A stretch of 57,969 nucleotides of DNA from Oscillospiraceae bacterium (GTDB taxonomy: Bacteria; Bacillota; Clostridia; Oscillospirales; Ruminococcaceae), in assembly GCA_031253495.1 (NCBI GenBank), contig JAIRWC010000006.1:1-57969 (forward strand), in the 5' to 3' direction. A program made the position numbers and the translations under genes. Below are positions 31,944 to 40,886 of the stretch, in pieces. The notes beneath the pieces are model-generated. The model was not told where the DNA came from and searched no databases. It was given only the letters and a program-made list of their open reading frames with translations. Within the stretch, counting starts at the first letter, position 1. Every line of letters begins with the position of its first letter.

Positions 31944-32240
31944 CCGTCCTTAAAAATCGGGGTGAAAACGAAAAAAATAACGCCGCCGTATTTTTTTGCG
32001 TTTTTTCAAAAACATGGCGGGCGCGTTTTTCGGAGAACGGATTTTTACTTGAACATGAAACGTTTTTAACGGTTACAACACTGTTTTTTCAAAAAAATAA
32101 CGGCGTCAAACGCGCCGGTTAAGCCAAAAACGCGATTTCAAGCCGTCGGCGGGATAAACCGCTATAACCGTTTCGCGCGGTTTTTTCACGGTTGATAAAC
32201 AAAATGACGTTTTATTTTTGTGAACCGCCGCAACAGCGCA
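31944..32240. other. A/T-rich intergenic region without a supported gene
   Basis: Runs of A and T, a weak AACCG/CGGTT stem followed by six T at 32166-32188 (plus strand), and no open frame with a ribosome binding site. It separates the 3' end of the P-type ATPase from the promoter of the DUF6106-like gene. I see nothing further in it. Confidence 0.5.
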
Positions 32241-32276
32241 AACCCGATTCGCCGTTTTTAAACGGTGAATCGGGTT
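32241..32276. repeat. Dispersed palindrome, copy 1 (likely terminator)
   Basis: Two 17-nt arms (AACCCGATTCGCCGTTT and its near complement, one G-U pair) flank a 2-nt loop. It encodes the last codons of the P-type ATPase on the minus strand and runs 17 nt past the stop. About 37 nt on the minus strand match copy 2 at 49828-49864 with one change. Confidence 0.75.
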
Positions 32277-34834
32277 AACCTCTTGACCGACTTCACCGCC
32301 TCGTACCACAGTACCGAAGCCGCCGCTATGCCGAATACCGCGAAGAATTGCCCCGCCGACAGGGGCGCGAGTTTGAAAAACGCGTTCAGCGGCGTATACA
32401 AAAGCAACAGTAACCCGGATATTATCAAAATATTGACCGCCCACATAACTTTGTCTTTGTATAAACGCCTTAAGGACGTAAAGACGCCGTCCGTATCGGA
32501 ACTGTTTACTTGCACCAAAAACAGGTTCGCGAATACGACGACGGCTATTCCCGCGGTCCTTGCCAACGGGGCGTTCCCGGGACTGACCGAAAGGGTGTGG
32601 TAATACGTTCCGAACGACGCGACGAAAATCGCCAGCCCCTGCAAAACGCTTTTCAACAGTACGCGGGCGTTCAGCATCTTTTTCCCCGGCGCGCGCGGGG
32701 CGCGTTCCATAATGTCGGTTTCCGCGGGCTGGCGTTCCAAAACTATCGAGCATGTCGGGTCGATTATCAGTTCCATCAAAACGACCAAAACGGGCAGAAA
32801 CATCAGGTTTTCGGCGGTTATGCCCAAAACGGGCGCCAATATCGCCGCCAGCGCTATCGGGATATGAATGGCAAAGACGTACCCGACCGCTTTGCGGATG
32901 TTGTCGAAGATTCGCCGCCCGTCCTTAATCGTGTCAACAATGGTTGAAAAATTATCGTCCATGAGAATTAAATCGGCGGCTTCCCTTGACACCTCGCTCC
33001 CCCGTTTGCCCATGGCGACGCCTATGTCGGCGTATTTTAACGCGGGCGCGTCGTTTACGCCGTCGCCGGTCATTGCGACGACCTCGCCGTTATCCCTGAA
33101 CGCTTTGACGATACGCATTTTATGCTCGGGTATAACGCGGGAGAATATGCCGGCGGTTTTAACCCTTTCGCCGAGTTCTTCGTCCGACATTTTTGAAATC
33201 TCGTCGCCCGTAACGATTTTACCGTGGTTTTTAATGCCGGTCATCTTAGCTATGGAAGCGGCGGTTATCCCGTTGTCGCCGGTTATCATGACGACCCTTA
33301 TACCCGCCCTGTGGCAGGCGGCTATATCCCTTTTAACCGTTTCACGCGGGGGGTCCGCCAAACCGACAAGCCCGCGCAGTTTCAGCGAGCAGTCCGATAT
33401 ATTCGCGGGTATGCCGTCCTCGTTTCGCGGGTTTGCCGACGCTACGGCAATCACGCGCAAACCGCGTTCGCTCATTTCGCGGGTTTTGTCTTCGGCGGCG
33501 GCGCGTTCGCCGTCGGACAGCCCGCATATGTTCATAATGTGTTCGGGGGAACCCTTCGCGGCGATAATGATTTCGCCGTCGTGGCGCCAGATATGCCCCA
33601 TCATTTTCAATTCGTCGGTAAAAGCGTACTCTGAAATCAGCCTGCCGCCGAACAAATGCGTCTTCATAATCCCGTGCTGTTTTTCGCAGTGTTCAAGCAT
33701 AGCCTTTTCCATCGGGTCATAAGCGTCCGTTTCACAGGCGAGCCCCATAATTTCCATAAGCTCTTCCTGCTCTTTTTCCGCGAAAGATGCGCCCGCAACC
33801 CATTCGTCCTGTACCGTCATCCGATTTACGGTAATCGTTCCCGTTTTATCCACGCACAAAACCGAAACCGAGCCCAGCGTCTCGACCGACGGCAGTTTCC
33901 GCACCAGCGAGTTTTTCTTGGCGAGCCGCCACGCCCCCATTGACATGAACACGGCCGATATGACGGGGAACTCTTCGGGTATCATAGCCATGGCGAGCGT
34001 TATTCCGGCGAGGACGCTCGCGGTGAACCTGTCGGCAAACCCAAGCGACGGAATATTGAACCAAGTTACCGCCGCCACAAGTATAAACAGCGCGACCGCG
34101 ATTAGAGCGCAGGTTTTGACAATACCGTTTATCTGTTTTTGGAGCGGCGTTTTATCCGCGGGCGCTTCGACCACGCGCGCGCCGATTTTCCCGTATTCGG
34201 TTTCGCCGCCGATTTTATCCACACGAATAACTCCGGAGCCGTTTGTTACGAGCGTTCCGGCATAGCAATAATCGTTTCTCCAATATCCCTCGGTTAAGGC
34301 TTCCCCCCGTTGCTTTTCGCGTCCGTCGGCGGCCGTTTTCCAGACTACTTTCCATACGCCCGCGGCTTCCCCCGTCAGCGAAGATTCATCCGCGCATAAG
34401 TCGCTGCATTTGATTACGTAACCGTCGGCGGGGATTTTCACCCCCTCGTGAACCATCATTATATCCCCGGGGACAAGGTCGGCGCTCGCTATTCGCGTTT
34501 TTACGCCGCCGCGCAAAACGGTTATATGAGGCGCGGACAGGTCTTTAAGGGCGTTAAGCGTCTTGTCGGTTTTCCATTCCTGAAAAATCTCGATGCCGAT
34601 TATGCCCGTTACAAAGACAAGCATGATTAACCCGTCCGCCGGTTCGCCGAGAATAAAATAAACAGCCGCGGCGATAATCAGCAAAAGGAACATCGGTTCC
34701 GTAACGACGCGAAACGTTTTTTTAAAAAAGCTCTCTTTCTTTTGCGCGGAAAGCTCGTTTTTCCCGTACTTTTCCCGAAGTTTCTCGACCTCTTCCGCCG
34801 TCGGGCCCGCAAGATTGATTTCGGCGTTTTCCAT
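32258..34834 (-). CDS. Cation-transporting P-type ATPase (P2, calcium-type)
   Basis: The 858-residue pump has the N-terminal cation ATPase domain, A-domain with LTGEAAG (TGE), phosphorylation site CVDKTGTIT (Asp in DKTGT), the hinge TGDGVNDAPALKYADIGVAMG, and about ten membrane helices. The M4 motif is PEEFPV in place of the PEGLP seen in SERCA-type pumps; one Glu remains at the ion-binding position. Likely export of Ca2+ or a similar ion. ATG 34834 has GGAGG 5 nt in front. The gene lies 57 nt after rfbF and ends inside the palindrome. Confidence 0.9.
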   Translation of the reverse strand: MENAEINLAGPTAEEVEKLREKYGKNELSAQKKESFFKKTFRVVTEPMFLLLIIAAAVYFILGEPADGLIMLVFVTGIIGIEIFQEWKTDKTLNALKDLSAPHITVLRGGVKTRIASADLVPGDIMMVHEGVKIPADGYVIKCSDLCADESSLTGEAAGVWKVVWKTAADGREKQRGEALTEGYWRNDYCYAGTLVTNGSGVIRVDKIGGETEYGKIGARVVEAPADKTPLQKQINGIVKTCALIAVALFILVAAVTWFNIPSLGFADRFTASVLAGITLAMAMIPEEFPVISAVFMSMGAWRLAKKNSLVRKLPSVETLGSVSVLCVDKTGTITVNRMTVQDEWVAGASFAEKEQEELMEIMGLACETDAYDPMEKAMLEHCEKQHGIMKTHLFGGRLISEYAFTDELKMMGHIWRHDGEIIIAAKGSPEHIMNICGLSDGERAAAEDKTREMSERGLRVIAVASANPRNEDGIPANISDCSLKLRGLVGLADPPRETVKRDIAACHRAGIRVVMITGDNGITAASIAKMTGIKNHGKIVTGDEISKMSDEELGERVKTAGIFSRVIPEHKMRIVKAFRDNGEVVAMTGDGVNDAPALKYADIGVAMGKRGSEVSREAADLILMDDNFSTIVDTIKDGRRIFDNIRKAVGYVFAIHIPIALAAILAPVLGITAENLMFLPVLVVLMELIIDPTCSIVLERQPAETDIMERAPRAPGKKMLNARVLLKSVLQGLAIFVASFGTYYHTLSVSPGNAPLARTAGIAVVVFANLFLVQVNSSDTDGVFTSLRRLYKDKVMWAVNILIISGLLLLLYTPLNAFFKLAPLSAGQFFAVFGIAAASVLWYEAVKSVKRLTRFTV

Positions 34835-34891
34835 AACTGCCTCCGATAAAAAAACAAAAAACACCTGCGGAAACCCTGTTTCTCATTTAAT

Positions 34892-35668
34892 TCAATCGTT
34901 CCACGCCTTCCACGACGCTTTCCCTTCGCTCCAGAGGCGTTCAAGCTCCGATTTGTCCCTTTGCGTATCCATACATTTCCAAAACCCGTAATGTTTGTAA
35001 ACGCCGAGCCTGCGCTCCGCGCTTAACCGTTCCAGCGGCGCGCGTTCCAATACCGTTTTGTCGTTTTCTATATAGTCGAACAATTCCGGTTCGACGACCA
35101 TGAACCCGCCGTTGACCCATCCGCCGCCCTCTTTGGCTTTCTCTTTGAAGGCGGTAACGGCGTCGTTTTCAATTTCAAGCACGCCGAAACGCCCGCCCGG
35201 CTGGATGGCGGTCAGCGTTACGATACTCCCGGATTCTTCGTGCCGCCTCAACAAAGCGTTTAAGTCGACGTCGCTCACTCCGTCGCCGTAAGTCAGCATA
35301 AACCGCTCGTTTCCTATATACGGGGCTATTCTTCTGACGCGCCCGCCCGTTTGGGATTCCGAACCCGTGTCCACAAGCGTAACCTTCCACGGTTCCGATA
35401 CGTTAGCGTGCACCGTCGCTTTCCCCCCGTCGGAGAAATCGAAAGTAACGTCGCTTCTGTGCAAATAATAATCGGCAAAGTATTCTTTTATGACATAGCC
35501 CTTGTATCCGCAACAAACCACGAATTCATTGAACCCGAAACAGGCGTAATACTTCATAATATGCCACAAAACGGGCTTTTCGCCGATTTCAATCATCGGT
35601 TTCGGGCGCAGGTGCGATTCCTCGCTTATGCGCGTGCCGTACCCGCCCGCGAGAATTACGACTTTCAT
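34892..35668 (-). CDS. rfbF: Glucose-1-phosphate cytidylyltransferase
   Basis: The 258-residue enzyme makes CDP-glucose from CTP and glucose-1-phosphate, the first step of CDP-deoxysugar synthesis. It has VILAGGYGTRISEESHLRPK (near N-terminus), EIGEKPVLWHIMKYY, YGDGVSDVDL (about 127-136) and WVNGGFMVVEPELFDY (about 187-202), all as in RfbF. No CDP-glucose 4,6-dehydratase or other sugar genes are nearby, so it is an isolated member or serves a capsule locus elsewhere. GGAGGGATTCG precedes the ATG. Confidence 0.95.
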   Translation of the reverse strand: MKVVILAGGYGTRISEESHLRPKPMIEIGEKPVLWHIMKYYACFGFNEFVVCCGYKGYVIKEYFADYYLHRSDVTFDFSDGGKATVHANVSEPWKVTLVDTGSESQTGGRVRRIAPYIGNERFMLTYGDGVSDVDLNALLRRHEESGSIVTLTAIQPGGRFGVLEIENDAVTAFKEKAKEGGGWVNGGFMVVEPELFDYIENDKTVLERAPLERLSAERRLGVYKHYGFWKCMDTQRDKSELERLWSEGKASWKAWND

Positions 35669-35699
35669 CCGCCGTCGAATCCCTCCGTCGTCGTGTGGT

Positions 35700-35738
35700 C
35701 GTTTAAATTAAAAACGCTTTTCGTTTTGAATTTAAACG
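35700..35738. terminator. Long stem-loop between the unknown gene and rfbF
   Basis: CGTTTAAATT (35700-35709) plus AAAACG pair with CGTTTT plus AATTTAAACG (35729-35738), with one mismatch and a 5-nt loop. A 17-bp stem in the gap between two minus-strand genes fits a terminator or dispersed palindrome, though no clear T-run follows. Confidence 0.6.
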
Positions 35739-35765
35739 GGGTTGCGCCGTCGCGGCAGCGCCCGC

Positions 35766-36473
35766 TCATTTGGACGTAATTTTGTCAAGCAAATCAAAGG
35801 TGTCTTTTAACACCGCCTCAAGTTCGTTCGCCCGCTTGGCGTTGAACGCGCCCATCGCGTTGGACAGGCGTTCGCGTTCGGGCTTTTCCTCGTTCTTCGT
35901 TTCGGAGTTTACTTTTTTCAGTTGTTTTTTCAATTCCTCGAGGCTGTCGTATCCGACTGCGTTTATCGTGTTCGTGGCGATACTCTCCACGTCCGCGTAA
36001 CGTTCTTTCAGCTTTGTAACCTTTTGTACGAACTCGTCGTCCGAAAAGAGCGACAAATCGGTCGTCATATCGTCGGACGAAGCCTCCTCGTCGTCGGGGG
36101 AATAAACGAACTGCCAAATATAACCGCAGCGTTTGGTGGGAATACTGTCGGATTGCGCGAGTACAAACGCCTGGTCCAAAGCCTCCCTCAAATCCTCGGG
36201 AGGGCATTTATGGGCGGAAATAATGGCGCGGGGCGAACTTTCGGGGTCGCAGGAAACGGTGTAAATAAAATTGCCGGAATTGTCGAGGCGTATGGAAACT
36301 ATAACGGTACTCGCCAAATCCTCGTCGGTAAGGTTGGCGAACACTCCGTATAATTCTTTCCAAACCTGTTCGGCTATTTCAGACACCTTGCGCTGTCTTT
36401 CCGCTTCCTTTTCCGCTTCCGTCATCAGGAAAGTATTTGACCGACTGTCAAGAAGCTCTTTTAATTTTGCCAT
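35766..36473 (-). CDS. Unknown acidic protein
   Basis: I do not recognise this 235-residue protein. It is hydrophilic and rich in Glu, Asp, Lys and Ser with no signal peptide or membrane helix. The first 50 residues form a charged helix (MTEAEKEAERQRKVSEIAEQ); about 50-140 look like a mixed alpha/beta domain (STVIVSIRLDNSGNFIYTVS; CGYIWQFVYSPDDEEASSDD); about 150-235 are predicted coiled-coil-like helices (ELKKQLKKVNSETKNEEKPE). AGGAGGACTATATC precedes the ATG, and a near-consensus promoter (36507-36535) makes it a separate, probably well-expressed unit. A cytoplasmic adaptor or immunity-type protein is possible, but this is a guess. Confidence 0.75.
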   Translation of the reverse strand: MAKLKELLDSRSNTFLMTEAEKEAERQRKVSEIAEQVWKELYGVFANLTDEDLASTVIVSIRLDNSGNFIYTVSCDPESSPRAIISAHKCPPEDLREALDQAFVLAQSDSIPTKRCGYIWQFVYSPDDEEASSDDMTTDLSLFSDDEFVQKVTKLKERYADVESIATNTINAVGYDSLEELKKQLKKVNSETKNEEKPERERLSNAMGAFNAKRANELEAVLKDTFDLLDKITSK

Positions 36474-36506
36474 GATATAGTCCTCCTTAATTTAATGCGT
36501 ACAACC

Positions 36507-36535
36507 ATTATACTATGGCTTTTCGCAAAAGTCAA
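36507..36535 (-). promoter_or_regulatory. Promoter of the unknown acidic protein gene
   Basis: Minus strand: TTGACT (36535-36530), 17-bp spacer, TATAAT (36512-36507), just after the trpS stop. Confidence 0.7.
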
Positions 36536-36538
36536 ACA

Positions 36539-37543
36539 TTATAATCCCAAAAAGCCCACTTTTTTGTAAACTTTCTTTAACGTTTTTTCAGAAACGCGAA
36601 CGGCTTTTTCCGCGCCGTCCCTCATGCGGGAAACCAAGAACGCGTCGTCGGCGGTTATACGGGCGTACTCCTCGCGAACGGGCTTGAACATATCGGCGAC
36701 GACTTCCCCCGTCGCCGACTTAAACTCGCCGTACCCCCCCCCCGCGAACTCTTTTTCGGTTTCCGCCGCCGTTTTGCCGGTAACGGCGGAGTATATCAGA
36801 ATCAAATTGTTTATCCCAGCTTTATCCGCGTCGTTCTCGCGGTAGACGACTTCCGCACCGCTGTCGGTAACGGCGCGCCTGAATTTACGGATAACCGCGT
36901 CGCGGTCGTCGAGAACGCCTATACAGGCGTTAGGGTTACCGTCTGATTTCGACATCTTTTTACTGGGTTCGGAAAGCGACATGATTTTCGCGGAGGTTTT
37001 CGGAATATACGGCTCCGGGAGCGTGAACGTCTCGCCGTAGGCGTTGTTGAACCGCGCCGCCGCGTCGCGGGAAAGCTCGAGGTGCTGTTTTTGATCCGCC
37101 CCCACGGGGACGAGGTCGGCTTGGTATAACAGTATATCCGCCGCCTGCAATACCGGGTAAGTGAACAGCCCCGCGTTGATGTTTTCGGAATGTTTTTCCG
37201 ACTTGTCTTTGAACTGCGTCATCCGTGAAAGCTCCCCGAACGGGGTATAACAGGACAGCACCCACGCCAATTCCGCGTGGCGTGGGTTGTGCCCTTGCGT
37301 GAAAAGCACGCTTTTTTCGGTGTCTATCCCCATGGCCATGAGCAAAGCGTAGGTTTCGGCGGTTTGCTTCCTTAACTTCGCGGGGTCTTGCCTTACGGTA
37401 ATGGCGTGCAGGTCCGCGACGCAGTACACGCAGTCATAATCGTCCTGCATGGCGACCCAGTTTTTGAGCGCGCCGAGGTAATTCCCGAGGTGGGGCGTGC
37501 TGGTCGGCTGTATTCCGCTGAATACGATTTTTTTGTTTTTCAT
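36539..37543 (-). CDS. trpS: Tryptophan-tRNA ligase
   Basis: The 334-residue class I synthetase charges tRNA(Trp). It has the HIGH-like motif TSTPHLGNYLGAL (14-26) and KMSKS in PSKKMSKSDG (about 194-203), plus VGADQKQHLELSRD (about 148-161). Length and motifs are those of bacterial TrpS. An AGGAGAAATT site precedes the ATG. It follows the aminotransferase gene after 54 nt. No T-box leader was seen in the gap. Confidence 0.98.
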   Translation of the reverse strand: MKNKKIVFSGIQPTSTPHLGNYLGALKNWVAMQDDYDCVYCVADLHAITVRQDPAKLRKQTAETYALLMAMGIDTEKSVLFTQGHNPRHAELAWVLSCYTPFGELSRMTQFKDKSEKHSENINAGLFTYPVLQAADILLYQADLVPVGADQKQHLELSRDAAARFNNAYGETFTLPEPYIPKTSAKIMSLSEPSKKMSKSDGNPNACIGVLDDRDAVIRKFRRAVTDSGAEVVYRENDADKAGINNLILIYSAVTGKTAAETEKEFAGGGYGEFKSATGEVVADMFKPVREEYARITADDAFLVSRMRDGAEKAVRVSEKTLKKVYKKVGFLGL

Positions 37544-37597
37544 AATTTCTCCTGTTTTTCCGGGGCGCCCCCCGCGATATTTCGGTATGCCGCGTAA

Positions 37598-38782
37598 TTA
37601 TCGGCAAAAAGTTTTCGCGACTTTCGCGAGAATTTCCACCCCGCGTTCAATCTGCTCGTCGGTCGGGGTCGAGAAATTCAGCCTGAACGACGGGCAATCC
37701 TCTTTTTCGTCTACGAGAAACGCGTTGCCCGGAACAACCGCCACTTTGTTCTCAACCGCTTTCTTACAGAAATACCGGGCGTCGCCGCCGGGGAGCGTCC
37801 CCCATATGAAAAGACCGCCCTCCGGTTCGGTAAATTCAACCGATACCGGCATCGAGAATTTCAAACAGTCCAACATCAGCTTGCATTTGCTTTTATAAAT
37901 CTGCTGCAACCGCTCCAAATGCGCGGAAAAATCGTATTCCGCAACGAACTTATGCGTTATCATCTGCGGGAATATGCTTGTGTGAACCGTAGAAACCTGA
38001 ATACACGCCACCGCTTTTTGAACGATGTTCTGCGCCCCGCACATAAACCCCACGCGAAGCCCGGGCGCCAGCGTCTTGGAAAAGCTCCCCGCGTAAACGA
38101 CGCGGCGTTCTTTGTCAAGCTCTTTGATTGTCGGAAAGTCTACCCCCGAGAAACGCAAATCCCCGTAAGGGTTATCCTCCAGTATAAGCACGTTGTACTT
38201 TTCGGCGAGCCGCAGAACCGCCCGCCGCCTTTCCGGCGGCATAGTCCGCCCCGTGGGGTTTTGAAAGTTCGGGATAAGGTAAACGAACGCCGTTTTCGGA
38301 TTGTCCATAAGGGCGATTTCCAATTTGTCAAGATTAATCCCCCCGTCGTCCATCGGGACGCCGACCAACCTCGCGTTATAGGAGCGGAACGCGTTCAGCG
38401 AACCTATAAACGACGGTGCCTCGCAGATAATCGTTTCCCCCTCGTTGCATATCAGCTTGGTCATAATTTCCATAACCTGCTGCGCCCCGGCGGTGATTAT
38501 GATATCGTCGTCCCCGGCGTTGAATATGCCTTTTTTCCCCAAATCCGCCTTGAGCCAATCGCGCAACGGCGCGTACCCTTCCGAAACGGCGTATTGCAGG
38601 GCGGTTATCGGCTCTCTTCGCAGAATGTCGGCGGTTATTTCCGACACGGTTTCAACGGGGAACGCTTCGGGGGCGGGGTTGCCCGCCGCGAAGCTGATTA
38701 CCCCCGGTTCTGATGTGAATTTCAGGATTTCGCGGATTGCGCCCGGCTGTAACGGCGATATCCTGTCGGAAAAAGCGTTCAT
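37598..38782 (-). CDS. PLP-dependent aminotransferase, MocR/LysN-type class I
   Basis: The 394-residue fold-type I enzyme has FAAGNPAPEAFP, GAQQVMEIMTKL, NFQNPTGRTM, DNPYGDLRF and the PLP Lys in AGSFSKTLAPGLRVGF (about residue 230). It lacks the N-terminal DNA-binding domain of true MocR regulators. Relatives are 2-aminoadipate or branched/aromatic amino-acid transaminases. The start ATG 38782 follows AGGAGCTCGATACCC; a frame extends upstream to 38845 but would run through the promoter at 38817-38845. It is divergent from htpG. Confidence 0.9.
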   Translation of the reverse strand: MNAFSDRISPLQPGAIREILKFTSEPGVISFAAGNPAPEAFPVETVSEITADILRREPITALQYAVSEGYAPLRDWLKADLGKKGIFNAGDDDIIITAGAQQVMEIMTKLICNEGETIICEAPSFIGSLNAFRSYNARLVGVPMDDGGINLDKLEIALMDNPKTAFVYLIPNFQNPTGRTMPPERRRAVLRLAEKYNVLILEDNPYGDLRFSGVDFPTIKELDKERRVVYAGSFSKTLAPGLRVGFMCGAQNIVQKAVACIQVSTVHTSIFPQMITHKFVAEYDFSAHLERLQQIYKSKCKLMLDCLKFSMPVSVEFTEPEGGLFIWGTLPGGDARYFCKKAVENKVAVVPGNAFLVDEKEDCPSFRLNFSTPTDEQIERGVEILAKVAKTFCR

Positions 38783-38816
38783 GGGTATCGAGCTCCTGTC
38801 TGTTTCGTTCACGGCA

Positions 38817-38845
38817 ATTCTATCATATATTGAATTTTTTGTCAA
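38817..38845 (-). promoter_or_regulatory. Promoter of the aminotransferase gene
   Basis: Minus strand: TTGACA (38845-38840), 17-bp spacer, TAGAAT (38822-38817). It lies 8 bp from the -35 box of htpG on the other strand. Confidence 0.7.
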
Positions 38846-38853
38846 TTACCCCC

Positions 38854-38882
38854 TTGACAAACCTAAAAACAATTGCTATAAT
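38854..38882 (+). promoter_or_regulatory. Promoter of htpG
   Basis: TTGACA (38854-38859), 17-bp spacer, TATAAT (38877-38882): a perfect sigma-A consensus directly before the CIRCE element. Confidence 0.85.
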
Positions 38883-38887
38883 AACTT

Positions 38888-38914
38888 TTGGCACTCTAAC
38901 CTTGCGAGTGCTAA
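38888..38914 (+). promoter_or_regulatory. CIRCE operator (HrcA binding site)
   Basis: TTGGCACTC, 9 bp, GAGTGCTAA. This differs from the CIRCE consensus TTAGCACTC-N9-GAGTGCTAA in one base. It covers the predicted transcription start, so HrcA would block htpG transcription until heat or protein stress. Confidence 0.92.
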
Positions 38915-38938
38915 AACAAAGACAAAGGAGAGACGACA

Positions 38939-40855
38939 ATGCCTAAAAAACAATTCAAAGCCGAATCCAAGCGCCTTCTTGAGTTGATGATTAACTCGAT
39001 TTACACCCATAAGGAAATTTTTCTGCGCGAACTGATTTCAAACGCGTCCGACGCGATGGACAAGCTGTATTATAAATCCATAACGGAAAACTTGGGATTG
39101 TCGCGCGGCGAGTTCGAGATTAACCTAATTCCGGATAAAGAAGCCAAAACCCTTACCGTAACCGATAACGGCATAGGCATGACGAAAGAGGAATTGGAGA
39201 AAAATCTCGGCGTAATCGCGCAAAGCGGCTCGCTGAATTTTAAGGACGGGATGCGGGATAAAGACGGCGCTTCCGAAAATCCGGAAGACCTAACCATAAT
39301 CGGGCAGTTCGGGGTCGGGTTTTATTCGGCGTTCATGGTGTCGAAGAAGGTGGTCGTAAAATCCAAGCCTTACGGCGGCGGCGAAAACGAGGCGTTTATG
39401 TGGACTTCGGAAGGGGCGGACGGCTACGCGATAGATTCCTGCGCGAAGGAAACGGCGGGGACCGAAATAACGCTTTATATCAAAGACAACGCCGACGGAG
39501 AGCGATACGACGAATTTTTGGAGCAGTACAGGTTAAAGAACCTCGTTAAAAAATATTCCGATTATATCCGTTATCCCATCAAAATGGAAACGACGTCTTC
39601 CCGGCTGAAAGAGGAAACGGCGGACGGTGACAAACCGGAATACGAGGACGTTACCGAGATTAAAACCCTTAACAGCATGATACCGATTTGGAAAAAGAAC
39701 AAGTCCGAGCTGACGGACGAGGACTATAACAATTTCTACAAAGACAAATTCTCCGACTATACCGACCCGCGCGCCGTAATCCACGACAAGACCGAGGGGA
39801 GCGCCACCTATTCGGCGTTGATGTTCATCCCGAAAAAAGCGCCGTTCGACTATTACACCAAAGAATACGAAAAGGGCTTGCAACTGTATTCAAGCGGCGT
39901 GATGATTATGGAAAAATGCGCGGATTTATTGCCCGACCACTTTTCTTTCGTGAAAGGGCTGGTTGACAGCGAGGATTTGTCGCTGAACATTTCCCGCGAG
40001 ATGCTGCAACACGACAGGCAGCTTAAGGTCATCGCGAAGAGTATCGACCGCTCCGTGCGTTCCGAATTGAAAAAAATGCTGAACAACGACCGCGAAAAGT
40101 ACAAGGAATTTTGGGAAACGTTCGGGGCGCAGATAAAGTTCGGGATATATAACGGGTTCGGCGCGAACAACGACGGCTTGCGGGATTTGTTAATCTTTTA
40201 TTCGTCGAGCGAAAAGGATTACGTTACCCTTGACGAATACGCCGCCCGGATGAAAGAAGCCCAGGACGCCGTTTATTACGCTTCGGGGGAGACAATCGCC
40301 CGCGTAGACTCGCTCCCGCAGGTAGAAACGCTCAAGGATAAGGGTTTTGAAGTATTGTACCTCATTGAAAACGTGGACGAATTTTGTATGCAGATGCTGG
40401 GCGAACACAAAGAAAAACCGTTCCGGTCGGCGCAGAGCGCCGATTTGGAAATCGAGGACGATTCCGAAAAGGATGAGATAAAAAAAATCAACGAATCCGC
40501 GAAGGATATGCTGACGGTTATGAAAGAGGCGTTGGGCGGAAAGGTAGCCGACGTTCGCGCGGTTAAGCGGCTGAAAACGCATCCGGTATGCCTCACAAGC
40601 AGCGGGGCGCTTTCCGCGCAGATGGAAAAGGTGCTCAACGCCATGCCCGCCGAAAGAAAGGCGAAAGCCGACAAAGTGCTTGAAATAAATTCGGCGCACC
40701 CCATTTTTGAAAAATTGCGGTTACTTTACGGCGACGACAAGGACGCGCTCGGTATCTACGCGGATATTCTGTATAACCAAGCGCTTTTGATTGAGGGAAT
40801 GGCGGTGGAAAACCCGGCGGATTTCGTGTCGAAGATGTGCGGGTTAATGATATAA
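38939..40855 (+). CDS. htpG: Molecular chaperone HtpG (bacterial Hsp90)
   Basis: The 638-residue dimeric ATPase chaperone has the GHKL ATP site (ELISNASDAMDKLYY, about 26-40; VTDNGIGMTKEEL, about 77-89; GQFGVGFYSAFMV, about 122-134), the middle domain (SSGVMIMEKCADLLPDHFSF split near 320-340) and the dimerisation C-domain. It helps folding of client proteins in the cytoplasm. AAAGGAGAGACGAC precedes the ATG. Regulation by HrcA is seen from the CIRCE site. It is a single-gene unit. Confidence 0.98.
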   Translation: MPKKQFKAESKRLLELMINSIYTHKEIFLRELISNASDAMDKLYYKSITENLGLSRGEFEINLIPDKEAKTLTVTDNGIGMTKEELEKNLGVIAQSGSLNFKDGMRDKDGASENPEDLTIIGQFGVGFYSAFMVSKKVVVKSKPYGGGENEAFMWTSEGADGYAIDSCAKETAGTEITLYIKDNADGERYDEFLEQYRLKNLVKKYSDYIRYPIKMETTSSRLKEETADGDKPEYEDVTEIKTLNSMIPIWKKNKSELTDEDYNNFYKDKFSDYTDPRAVIHDKTEGSATYSALMFIPKKAPFDYYTKEYEKGLQLYSSGVMIMEKCADLLPDHFSFVKGLVDSEDLSLNISREMLQHDRQLKVIAKSIDRSVRSELKKMLNNDREKYKEFWETFGAQIKFGIYNGFGANNDGLRDLLIFYSSSEKDYVTLDEYAARMKEAQDAVYYASGETIARVDSLPQVETLKDKGFEVLYLIENVDEFCMQMLGEHKEKPFRSAQSADLEIEDDSEKDEIKKINESAKDMLTVMKEALGGKVADVRAVKRLKTHPVCLTSSGALSAQMEKVLNAMPAERKAKADKVLEINSAHPIFEKLRLLYGDDKDALGIYADILYNQALLIEGMAVENPADFVSKMCGLMI

Positions 40856-40863
40856 TCAAACAT

Positions 40864-40886
40864 TACGGCAATTTCGCTTGACATTG
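40864..40886. repeat. Short interspersed repeat, copy B
   Basis: The 23-nt stretch beginning TACGGCAATT follows the htpG stop by 8 nt and matches 8706-8728 except two C/T changes. The remainder of 40887-41001 shows no gene. Confidence 0.55.

Noticed and set aside
32166-32188. Plus-strand terminator in the 31.9-32.2 kb gap
   Set aside because: The stem is only 5 bp and there is no plus-strand gene upstream; I do not list it as a separate feature.
36474-36538. T-box or other riboswitch near trpS
   Set aside because: The gap holds only a promoter; no T-box motif or specifier stem is seen before trpS either.
38783-38845. Longer start for the aminotransferase gene
   Set aside because: It would lie upstream of the predicted transcription start; AGGAG precedes the ATG at 38782.
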